Below, one piece after another: positions 45,407 through 56,721 of a DNA stretch of 64,000 nucleotides. The position numbers and the translations under genes were made by a program. The notes beneath the pieces were generated by a model. That model had not been told where the DNA came from, made no database searches, and worked only from the letters and a program-made list of their open reading frames with translations. Location: the NCBI RefSeq assembly GCF_009905375.1, contig NW_027419819.1, forward strand, positions 1 through 64,000, read 5' to 3'. The stretch is from Apium graveolens (taxonomy: Eukaryota; Streptophyta; Magnoliopsida; Apiales; Apiaceae). Every line of letters starts with the position of its first letter. The stretch's first letter is position 1.

Positions 45407-48400
45407 TGTAATAACCCCAATTTTTGGAATTTTTGAAACCCTGATGAATAGTAACTTTTGCTGATGATGTTGATTAAGGAAAATTATCAGACCACACTAT
45501 ATAGGAGTACTGTTATGGAAATTCTAAGATCGTATTAGTATTCCATAAAGTAAATGAGTGTATGTAAAGGTCGTCAGAATTCGGATTCGAAAACTTTGGT
45601 TTTTCCCGAAAATCCACCAGATACCGAAAGAATTGAATATAAGGTAACATCATTAAAAGGATTTAAATTCAAGGATTATAAGAGAGGATTAAAAAAAAGG
45701 AATATAAAATACTGAGAAAGGTTTAGGGGAACCCAAGTAATAAGATCCCGGATATGATCCCTCAAATGATCAACGAGAATGAGAGTTAAGCGAACCGTAA
45801 AATAGATAAACGACCAAGGGACAAGCACATACAAGTAGAATGGGAAGGAAGCTTTCGAGAGAAGCTAAAACATGTGGTTAAAAGAGAAGATGACATCATC
45901 ACACAATGAGGATTGGACAAATGGCAAGATGATGAGGTAGACAAGATAATGCAAGCAATTTGCAAGATATTTAACCAAGGATTGATATCAACCAAGCATT
46001 TTTATGCACAAAGATCAATAAAACAAAGCAAGCTTCTCCCCCCCCCTTTCATCTTTTTCACTTCGAATTTTTCATCAAAATGGTGAATTAAAAATTCAAA
46101 ACACAAGCTATACTCCATGGAAAATTATAAGGTTTGTTTCTTTGGATCCTATATTTCATAACTAAGAAGAGCAAGTAGTTTGAGTGCTTGAATCAAAGGT
46201 TTTCTATCTCAAACAAATAATTTTAGTGGAGGGTGAATAGTAACCAAGTTAGTTGTGTTTTGGTTTTCTTAGGTTCCATTGAAGATCCAAGCTTCCTAAG
46301 GCCATATCAGCACCCCTTCAAGCTTCTAAGTGAATCACCACTCTCCAAGGAAGGTATAAAGCCCTTTAACCCTTATAAATTAGTGGGTTTAAAATGTTTT
46401 TAAGAATATTATGATAGAGTTGGGAGTATGCTAAGAATTGGTATGATTAGTGATATGATTTGGATGAGTTTATGCTTGGTCATTGCCATTAGTTAGTCAA
46501 GTTTATGCTTAATGATTAAAGTTATGGATCTTGAATGTTTGACCTAGAAATTGGTGTATTAGGTTATGGTAAAATGTTGTTGGTTAAATGATCTTGTATT
46601 GGGGTTGAATGGTGATGTAATGGTGTTGATTGGTGGTGGTTTGGTATTGAATTGATTCGGTAAAATTTGGGAATCGCTAAGTTATAGCAGTCGTAATGCC
46701 CAATTTTCCTGAGACTGTTTTGTGCATAACTTTTGCACCCGAACACTCACTGCCATGAACTCACCATTACCATGCTTATATAGTTTATGATTCAATCTTC
46801 GTTTTGATATGTGGTTCGCTTATATCCGATGTACGGTTTAGGAGAAATGACCGTTTTAAGTTACAGTATTTCGCGAACGAACCTTAACCCTCGCTTAACT
46901 TTGAAACCTTGTTTAAGGCCCCTAAAAGACTAATTGGATTACAAAAGAATTATGTAAGGTGGATTAGGAAGTTGGTAAAGTACTCGCGAAAGAGTCACCT
47001 TAAAATTCATAATGGTTAATTTATTAAATTTGGTGGAGCTGAGGGTACCCGCAAACGATTAACGCAAATCGTTAAGCGTATAAGCGATCGTAAGCGAACA
47101 TTAGGGTCTAAGTGGATAAAGTCTAGTTTCTTAAGTGACCGTGGTCTAATTCCGGATTATGTTCTTTTTCATAGGTTATCGGACCCACTCTAAGCTTAAG
47201 TCTATCCAGGAACACTCAGGCAAGTTTTCTACCCGTTATACTGTTGTTGTGATGTAAATATATGTATATGCATTATCTTGTGATAAATGCATGATTGTTA
47301 TTAGCAAATCTTGCGATATATTGGATCATACTGATATGGTATATATGCATGCCTGTTTCGTAATCTTGATATCTAATTGTTGATTTAAATGCTTATAAGT
47401 TGCATAATACCTATGTTAGAGATAAGCAGTAGTTGCGTATACCCTTAGTATAGGGGACCCGAAGGTGAACATTTTTCTAAACCGGGAGTCGATGTTCCCG
47501 AGTATAATATATATATATTTATTTATTTATTTATATATATATATATATTGATATAGTTTTCAAAACTATTAATCGAATAAGGTTTATTCGATAACTTTAT
47601 TTTATTTAATGAATATTATTTTGAATATTTATTCGAAGAATTATGACTCCGCTTACTTTATTTAATGAATATTATTTTGAATATTCAATCGAGGACTTAT
47701 GACTCCGCTTATTTTATTAAATAATATTCTTTATTTTATTAAAGAATAATGTTTCAATAATCAAACTTATTTTTGATTATTCAAATAAAGATCGTACTTT
47801 CGTATAAGTATATCTTTGGTTATTTATTATTCATTTCAAGTATGAGTTGTAAAACTTCTACTTCGATTATTTTTATAAAGATTATCCTTTATGGGAATAT
47901 TATTTAAATAATATTCAGATAATTTATAACATATCGAGACTGATTTATTTTATTAAATTAGCATTACTCCTAACATTCTTAAAAATGTTTTCGAGTCTTC
48001 AAAATGATTTTTAAAAGTTAGAGCGGATCCCAAAACTCATTTTTAGATTTAAGATCTTCCTTTCGAAGGGGATCTAAATACTCGCTCAAAACCTAAGGGA
48101 TCCGGCTCTGTGGTGTATTTTATATTCGCAACGAGGTTACTGTTTTGAGAAAACATTTTGATTACTTGCCCAACGTTCGGGAAGTAAGTCCATCTATTTG
48201 AGTCGGCATAAGCAACATGGGCTCAGTGGGCGTCCATGAAAGTGTAAGTGGCTCAGTGGGAGTCCATCAATGCGTAAGTGGCTGAGTGGCAGTCCATCAT
48301 AGGTCCTAATGCGGCCAGGGTGATGACTAGTGGGGAATTCGTCCATCTACTAGTAGAAAAAGTTACTTATTGGTATCTTTGCCTGATCAACAAGATATCA

Positions 48401-49463
48401 GGTTTATGCCAAGGTTTTCTTCTTTCCAAATTCATTGGATATTATAACTCTGTTGATACTTTTCATACCAGAGGTTTCCAAGGAAAGTATGAGATATATA
48501 TATAGGTGTATATATATATCGGGACTTAATGAAGTATCTCGTAACTTCATTTCTTTTGAATGATATTTCAAAGATTGAATCTATTCAAATATTATCTTGT
48601 AGTCTTATGTATGTGATGAACTTTTGAAACTGATTATACCTTGAACGGTGGTAGTTCAAGTAGTATTGGGAAAGATATAAGTATATTGGAGTATCTCGTA
48701 ACTTCACCTTTTCAACTTATGTCTGGTTAATGATTATCTTATGCATGACAAAGATTTTCAGAAAAATGTTGAGACAAGGTTAGATATAAGAGATCACCTT
48801 GCAATTATATTTTTATACAGCTATAAACTGGAACTCTATGTATATTATACATGGCAGAGGATTTCAAAGATTTTGAAAAGTATATATACATATATACTAA
48901 ATATTTTGCGACTTGGTCGCATTAAGAGATCAAACTTGGTTCATTTCTTTTTGACCAAGACTTTCATGAGTACTGTGAGAATGCTCATATTTTGTAAATT
49001 ATTATGCATATTATTTTGGTGGGCTTTTTGCTCACCCTTGCTTTCTTCTTTCATCACACAACAACAGATAGACAAGATGAACAGGACCAAGCTCCCAATT
49101 TGTGAGCAGATAGGAAACGTTCCGCAGTTTTTTGTAGGCATTGATGCCATGTAGCTGAGGTAGGATCTGCCAATAGGCTAGGCTTTCAACTTTTGATGTA
49201 CCAGACTTATGTATATTTATGAATTGTAATAATGGCAAAGAATATGTAAATTTATTCAGAAACCCTTTTAAGGTGTAATAGTTTATAATTGTGGAATAAA
49301 ATGACTTGTGTTATTTTTGGATATTCATCTCTAAGACTATAACTTATCGTGTGTGTGCATAGTGGGGTCACAGTACGCATTAGTTTATTAAGATTAAGTA
49401 TTATTAAGGGAAATGGAACTCGTGACAACCCGGATCCCCGACCCTGGATTTGGGGGTGTTACA
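45407..49463 (+). repeat. G2 3' LTR, 4057 bp
   Basis: It runs TGTAATAACCCC to gggggtgttaca, followed by the TSD aagca. It keeps the segment around 47294-47890, with AT tandem runs near 47505-47550, that the 5' LTR has lost. Confidence 0.93.
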
Positions 49464-49830
49464 AAGCACCTACATACTAGTTATAGTGTCACCACACAAA
49501 TGTCTATGAGAACAGACATCCTTCATAATGAAGCAAGCATAGTATGTACCGATCTTTGCGGATTATTAATTACCAGTTAGTAATCCTACGACCAGGAACT
49601 ATTTAAGTTTAGAGTTATCATCTTTTAGGTCTCATTATTATGATCTCATCACAATCCATAAAAAGCTTTACTCTAAACTGTGGTACATCTTATTTAAACA
49701 CTTAAAATAGATAGAGCCCACAATAAAAATAAAACAAGTCTTTTATTAATATCAATGAAATCAAAACAGATTACATAAAAGTTATTCCTAAATCCTCATA
49801 CGTGATTGGACTTAGGACATATCTCTTTCA
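49464..49830 (-). repeat. S1, part 2: remainder of the Copia-type solo LTR
   Basis: The first 5 bp are the G2 duplication; the rest completes S1, ending ...ATCTCTTTCA, followed by the TSD GTTAT and resumed C2 RT. No coding capacity. Confidence 0.8.
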
Positions 49831-49835
49831 GTTAT

Positions 49836-50805
49836 TAATACAGATATATGTGATATCATTTTTGGTTCTATTAATGATAAACTCTATGAGAGGTTTGCAA
49901 AGATAATGCAGTCTAGATATCAAATTGGTATGATGGGAAAATTGAGTTATTTTCTGGGTTTACAAGTAAAATAGACTGATGAGGGAATCTTCATAAATCA
50001 ATCAAAATACACTAGGAATTTTCTCAAAAGTTTTAGAATGTAAGACAGTTCAACTGCAACAACTCACATGGCTACTGCAACCAAGTTAGATTTAAATATT
50101 GGTTCATCTGTAGATATAACTAACTACAGAGGTATGATTGAATCACTCCTATATTTGACTGCTAGTAGACCTGGTATCATGTATGTTACCTGTCTCTGTG
50201 CAAGGTTCCAAGCTAATCCAAGGGAACCTCATCTATTAGTTGTGAAAAGAATTTGTAAATATTTAAAAGGCACCATGAATCTTGGATTATGGTATCCTAG
50301 AGATTCAGATTTTAAGCTAATTGGATATTCAGATGCTGATATTGCAGGATATAAAATAGACAGGAAAAGCCCTTCTGGAAGCTGCCAATTTCTTGGTGGC
50401 AGATTGGTTTCTTGGTTTAGCAAAAAAAAGTCAATTTCCACATCAACTGCAGAATCTAAATATATTGATGTAGGATGTTGTTGTGCTCAAATTATATGGA
50501 TAAAGAATCAGTTACTGGATTATGGGTTAGAGTATTCTCCTATTCTTATATATTTTTATAATCAAAGTGCTATTACAATGACAGGAAATCCAGTACAACA
50601 TTCTATGACTAAACACATCAGCATCAGGTACCATTTCATAAGGGAACATGTGGAAGAAGATATAGTAGAATATATCTTTGTGCCAACGGATCAGTAATTA
50701 GCAGATATATTCACCAAGCCTCTCTGTGAAGCTACCTTTAAAATATTGGTGAATGAATCGGGAATGATATCAGGACATTTCTCAAACTCTGATAATTTGG
50801 AATAA
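49836..50805 (+). pseudogene. pol: C2 reverse transcriptase C-terminal half and RNase H, decayed
   Basis: The piece continues RT from 27506. The Y-V-D-D catalytic box is destroyed by a 4-base deletion at about 49850; the related C0 copy keeps it. FGSINDKLYERFAKIMQSRYQ and SYFLGLQVK follow, then a stop at about 50041. The stretch 50068-50697 is open and gives the RNase H region: SRPGIMYVTCLCARFQ, WYPRDSDFKLIGYSDADIAG (first catalytic Asp area) and STSTAESKYIDVGCC. After a stop at 50695-50697 the frame runs ADIFTKPLCEATF to its natural end at 50805. Confidence 0.9.
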
Positions 50806-51526
50806 CTACTGATAGTTAGAGTGTGGTATCTTATTATTATGTATCCGTATTTGCTAAATATTGATTATAGTGTTAAACTCTGATGCCATGCAAACATCTA
50901 ATTAGCTTCCATTAATCCCAGCTAGTAGCTGCATGTTAAACTCTGATTATGTGTATAAGCTCTGAAATTGGTCAAACTGGTTGACTGATAAATCCTGACA
51001 GTAGTTATTAAAGTCTGGTATTTGTCAAACTTGTGTTGACTGATAAATCATGATAGTTGTTCATTAAATACTGATAATGGTCGAACTCTGAATGACTATT
51101 ATATTCTGATAATAATTTTTAAAGTTATTTAAATATTGTTTTAATCAGTGTTTTTATTACATGTGTGAATTTATTTGCAAGTGGGTAATTTTTGCATAAT
51201 TACAGTTGTTTATTGATTGCGTGAGGATATGAAAAACGTTTGAGTATATACAAAACTTTATTCTAGGGAACTGTGTGCGCATTAACTACCATTACTACAC
51301 GTTTACATGATTGTTTTTACAGTCAATGATATGCTGCCATGTGTCCTACTAAACTGAAACGTTTCTTAGTTAGTGGAGTGATGTGTTATACAGAATCAAT
51401 TTCTGATTTCAATTAACACTTTACTTATCTCTATTATTTTCTTCCCTGGTACTTTACTTTCTCTCTCACCTATAAACTCTGAAATCCTAATTTCTTTTCG
51501 GAAATTTTTTTTCTTGAAAATTCAAA
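50806..51526 (+). other. C2 spacer between pol and the extra ORF
   Basis: No ORF. The words aaactctgat, actgataaatc and aatactgata recur many times. A pyrimidine-rich leader (about 51415-51480) precedes the ATG at 51527. The corresponding spacer in C0 (61066-61674 plus 8166-8260) is of similar length and is where C2 itself inserted. Confidence 0.65.
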
Positions 51527-54500
51527 ATGACTTCACCAGTTGCTTCTAAACCATTTAATTATGGTGGTGCAAAGTTTATGACTAACAACTATTCTGCTAT
51601 TCTGAATAACAACAGTTTGAATATCGGTTTTCACATTTTTCAGGACTTTCTCAGAACAAGTGAGATTGGGTTTGCTCTCACAGCTCCACCTACAATATAT
51701 TTGGTTACCAGGTACTTGCTATCTGGAGGACTGGTGTCTATGATCATGGAGAAAATACTGGGACTCCAAACCTTGTGTTTGAATTTGATAATAAAACAAG
51801 GATTTTCACTCCTCAAACTGTAAGGGATACATTGCAGTTGCCTACTTATACCTCTTACACTAGATTCATGGGAGATACTGAAATGAGGAGGTTCTTTACT
51901 GAGATCGGCTATGACAAGGATTTGAAGAATCTTGGTCAATTGAAAAGGAATGGGCTCAGGAAGGAATGGAATTTCTTCTTTGACTGCATCACAAAAGCCT
52001 TCTAATTTTGATGTTTTGCCCATCATGACACAACAAATAGGGTACTCTCTGATTCATGGTTCAAATTATGATAATGGTAGAGTAGTCTTATCTTTTATAG
52101 GTGATAGATTAAATGTTAATAGGAATATAGTATATTCTGCTAGATTCTGTTAGTTGATTTTCAATGTTTGTTTCCCTGATACCTCTATCCCCTCTAATCA
52201 ACTAGTTCCAGTATTTAAATTGACAAAAAAGGCTTTTTCTCACTTAATTTCATAAGATGAAAAGAGGTCCAATTTATCTCATTTGAGGTTGCCTTTGGTT
52301 GCCAGGAACTTGCTCATTGCAAGGCTCCCTGTGACTTATAGCTTACCTAACAGGCAAACTGCTCAGTTACAGGCCATAACTATTGGAAACCCCCCTTAGC
52401 TCGCCCAAGAACAACAACCCAAATACAACCCCAAACACAAACCCAAACACAAACTCAACCACTACCTCAATCTCAAACAGAAGCCACCTCAGGTGTCTCC
52501 CAAAAGACACCTGTTGTAAAATAAAATAATTGGGTAAGAGGGCTAAAAATCCTGATGTAGCAAAGCCAAAAGTTGAAGCAACACAAGTTCCTCATTCTTC
52601 TACACCTTCAAAATCTGTTAGGAGGAAATTTGCGCTTGTTGGACTAGAATCAGATTCAGATGAGGACAATTCTACCTTATCTTCTAAATTTCCAAGAATT
52701 TCATCTGATTCTTCTCCAAGACCAGTTGTTCTACCAACTGAGGAGGGCACAGCTACTGATGTTGTTCATAGTGCCAGAAATACTGATGCTGCTACAAGAC
52801 CGAGGCCAAAAAAAGAAGACTGGTCAAAGCATACTACAGTTAGAACTTTCTCAAAATTAAACAGGAAATCGCTGAGGAGACACGGGGGCATTTACATCAA
52901 ATTCTGATTTTTAATCAAAATCTGATGCACCTATGAATTTATCTGATTCTCTTGTCAAGCAGCAAAGCAAGAGAGCAAGGGAGATCTCTCATTATCAAGT
53001 TAAATAGAGTGTCAAGAGGTTACAAGAGGAAGGTCTTTTCCGTGGATCAAGCACACAAGAACTTGTATCTCAAAGGGATACAATAGCTACAACTCCTGAT
53101 CCAATCCCACAAGCACCTGTACCTAAAAGTGGTACAACAGATATTGAAGAACAAGAGCCTCTGAATGAAAAGTTCATTCAACAATGGCATGATGAAGAAA
53201 CTGCCAGAATTCATTTAGAAGTCTCTCAGATCAAGGACTTTTGTAGGCAATTTGATCCTGAAAGATTCAGTCAGACAACTGCTTTTCAAGAAGAGCCTGC
53301 TCAGGAGTCAAACACTGGAATTGTGGAGAAGGGTACACAAGAACCTGGTTGTCAAAGTCATCCAGCAACTCCTGATTCTCCAGCCACACAATAACCATTG
53401 CATCAAAGTTGTAATGAAGGCTTCACTCCTGCTGCAGTGACACTGGTAATAGATGTTGAAGGCAGAGTTCACCCATCACCACCATTGGCTGATATTTTAT
53501 CAGTTCCTCCACTAAATGTCTGCACAGAAGCTGACTCTTCACATTTATAAGGTATAAATACTGATTTCACTTTATCAACATTTACATTAAATACTGATTT
53601 TGTCTTATCATCATTTATTATGCATGTTATAAATCCTGTTGGTATGATTATATGTAAACCTTATTTAAGGACTACCTCTAGCTATATGACCACGTACCAC
53701 CTTTCTTTAGCCACCTCTTATTTATATAGGACTGGATCTTTATCTGATCCTTTTCTGTGAGTTGTGTAAAAAGATTTAAAGAAAAATAGAATACAAGAGA
53801 GGTGGGATCCTTCCTGGAAAACGGAGAGGTAGATGAGAGTCAGGATTTAGTAATCCTTGTGAGAAAACTCTAACTATTAAAATTTATGAGTTGTGTGGTG
53901 TGAGGAGTAGTGAGACTACTTTAAAAGAACATAGAGATTAAATGTTACTTGTTATATTTTGCTGGTGCATAGAGTACAAAAGAAACAGCTGCTGAACAAC
54001 AGATTGTTGACCCGCGGTTAAACTCTGATGTACCAAGTGCTGATAATCTCCCTGCAGGGTTAAGTACTGATACTTTCCTACAGTCCATTCACTCTACTAT
54101 TCCATCACCTTAAATTCTCCCTGTTGTTACTGAAGATGTAGTAGCACAACAGTCCATTCATAAAGATCTATCTACTACAGGGTCACCAAAGTACTCTGCA
54201 GGTACTGAGATTCTTGAAGTAAATCCTGAAGCTCCAGTTAATCTGTCTACAATTCTTGAAGATATGGAGCTAAATACTGATGGTATGGAAGTTTTCGAGG
54301 CAGCTGGATCACATACAGCCCCAATTTCTGATTATATCTTAAATGCTGAAGCTGGGGATGAAGTTCAGTAGATAGTTCAAAATCCAGTTCTTGCTGAAGG
54401 ATCTGTCAATGAGACAGAATCTAATGATGGTGAAGAAGCTTATACTTCAAATGCTATTATAAATCCTGAGGATGATCTATTCTTCCCTGAAGATATGCCT

Positions 54501-56584
54501 AAACATGTGAGGCAACAAAAACTGAAGGAGTTAGATGCTAAGAAGAAACATGTTTTCCTTGATGATGTCTGGAACAAGAAATGGAAGGATATAAACTATC
54601 CTTCTCAAAGGCTCATGTTGTCAATCATCTGGATACAGCTGAAAAGACCATTCAGAATCCTGATATGCTTAATCATCTGAAGCATCTACTCTATTGGAAG
54701 CTAAGCAAGAGCAAATGTCTGGAGAACTTGATAAAGTTTAAAATTTAATGGAGCTGATTCTTTCTCTACTTCTTGGTGATGATGCCAAAAAGGGGGAGAA
54801 GATTGCTAAATCTAAATGCAAACAACTGACTTTGAAAGGAGCTGATGACACAAATCCTGATGGTGGATATAAGGGAGGAAGGAACGAGATTTTGAAAAGG
54901 AGAGGTGAAGATCTAGTTGGAACTAGTGGTTCATCAAAAGTCACTAGAACTCAATCTAGACAACGTGGAGGAAGTAGAAAAAGTGAGAGAATAATTCAAC
55001 AATCAAAGGAACTGACTGTGACTACAACAACTCAACAAACTCTAAAAGTCACAACTGCTGATGATGACCAAGGCATTCTAGAGATAGAAGCTGGTGCAGA
55101 AGCAAGTCAGTATCTTCAAACTCTGAAAGTAAAAGGAAGGAAGACAACTCTATTCTACATGGAACCAAAGATTCAAGTATTTGATTATGAGGTGAGTAGA
55201 AGAATCTTTGAGAAAGAAAATCCTGGAGTTGATCTAGAACAACTAAGGAAGATGGAGGAAGAATTCAAGAATTCTATGAAGATAGCGAAGACTGCTGTTG
55301 TTATCTCTCAAGATCCTTATGAAGATGATCCTCCTAACAGACCAACCAAAGGGGTAGTTATAAGGGAGGCAAGTCAAGCAGATGCTGAAAGACCTCTAAG
55401 GTCTCAAGATATCTTAACTGCTAACAGGACTCATAAGGGGGAAGAGAAGATAGGAGAGAAGTCCAAGCCATCAAAGCCTAAAGCCCAAGTTGTTGCTAAG
55501 AGGAAATTAATATCTAATGCATCTAAATCACAAATACTGATAGATCCAATCTATATAGTTGCTCAATCCTTTGATATTGAAGAAAGAGTTGAACAAGAAA
55601 AAATCAGTCAAGCTCATCAAATAAGGAAGATTCATGGAGCTGACTGGGCTGGAAAACTAAAGTTAACCTCTGATATTGTTAAAGTTAATGAAGAAACACA
55701 TGTTGTTGTTCAACCAATCACAACCTCTGATACTACTCATGTTGTTGATTCTTCAAACCCAAGTCAAGCTGAGTTATCAAATCCTAATTCTGAAAACATA
55801 AACTCTGATAAGCCAGAACTTACTTTCGAAAAGAAGAGAAAGTTACTATGGGGAAGTAAAAACTTGCACCTAGAAGAGATTCTTCTGAAACATTAAAGAA
55901 GATTTAGAGTGGAAGTTCTCATGCTAGAAAACCTGGAATCATAAGTGGTCTGGGAAGGTTAAATGTTGATCCATCTGTAGGTGATGCTTTGATTCTAAGG
56001 AAGCATGTTTATCTGACAAAAAATGGAGACAATGTAATGCTTGAAGACTTACAGAAGATTGTATCAGTTCAAATTGGTATTGATCCTGTTTGAGAAAAAC
56101 TGATCTATTTTATGGAGTCTGGGAGAAGATTAAGGTTGACTCAAGAACATTTAAGAGACAAACCATGGCATGAATTAGAACTTGTTGCTATAATTCTTAA
56201 GGTAATCAATCCTATAACTGTCAGATGGTCTGCATTTATAAAGAACCTGATACAGTTGAAGCAGAGAGGAATGCCTTACAAATCTAACTACATTCCAAAG
56301 TACATTGATCAAACTGAATATGCTGTTGATATGCCTGTTGGAGGAGCTAAGATAAAAATAAGTCTAGGAAGGGAAGTCATAACTTTTAAACCTGATGAAA
56401 ACAAAATTGGATTTTTGGAACTAGATCATATATCTCTTGGAAATTCAAAACTACATGATCTCGGGCTGACATCTACCAGAATGATGAATCAACAGATGAG
56501 CTAAAAGAACACAAATAGAGGATGCAATGGTACTTGGATGTAATGGAAGAAAATCTGCTGAGGAAGTTTCTTGAAGAAGCTTGA
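51527..56584 (+). pseudogene. C2 extra ORF downstream of pol, about 5 kb, decayed
   Basis: It begins MTSPVASKPFNYGGAKF and can be followed, across many stops and frame changes, to a coiled-coil-like C-terminus (VMEENLLRKFLEEA, stop 56582-56584). Open stretches include 51775-52005, 52530-52907, 54748-55896 (382 aa, Lys/Ser/Thr-rich) and 56112-56504. A conserved block MTQQIGYSLIHG near 52024 is shared with C0. The middle (about 52390-54700) is Gln/Pro then Ser/Thr/Asp-rich low complexity with repeated NTD units. I see no signal peptide or clear membrane span. Sirevirus elements carry an extra ORF in this place, but I do not recognise this sequence as a named domain. The role is unknown. Confidence 0.7.
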
Positions 56585-56721
56585 TACTGTGTTAGAGTTC
56601 AGAATGAAGAATAAAGTCTGATAATCACTGTCTGTAAGATTATATATGTTTATTTGATTTCTGCATTTAGATAGTTTTGACATCATCAATTAGAACTTTT
56701 ACATAATTACATAATGCACAA

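Larger units (their letters stand above)
28853..49463 (+). mobile_element. G2: Ty3/Gypsy element, degenerate and rearranged, hosting C3
   Basis: 5' LTR 28853-32274, PBS 32279-32290, decayed interior, C3 insertion 35812-43357, PPT 45392-45406, 3' LTR 45407-49463. The perfect TSD AAGCA (28848-28852 and 49464-49468) shows insertion into S1. The interior without C3 is about 5.6 kb and has no intact gene. A third LTR of the same family stands alone at 56722-60540 (G3). Confidence 0.92.

Noticed and set aside
54748..55896. 382-aa ORF as an independent host gene
   Set aside because: It is collinear with the C2 extra ORF, flanked by further pieces of it in other frames, and lies between C2 RNase H and the C2 PPT.
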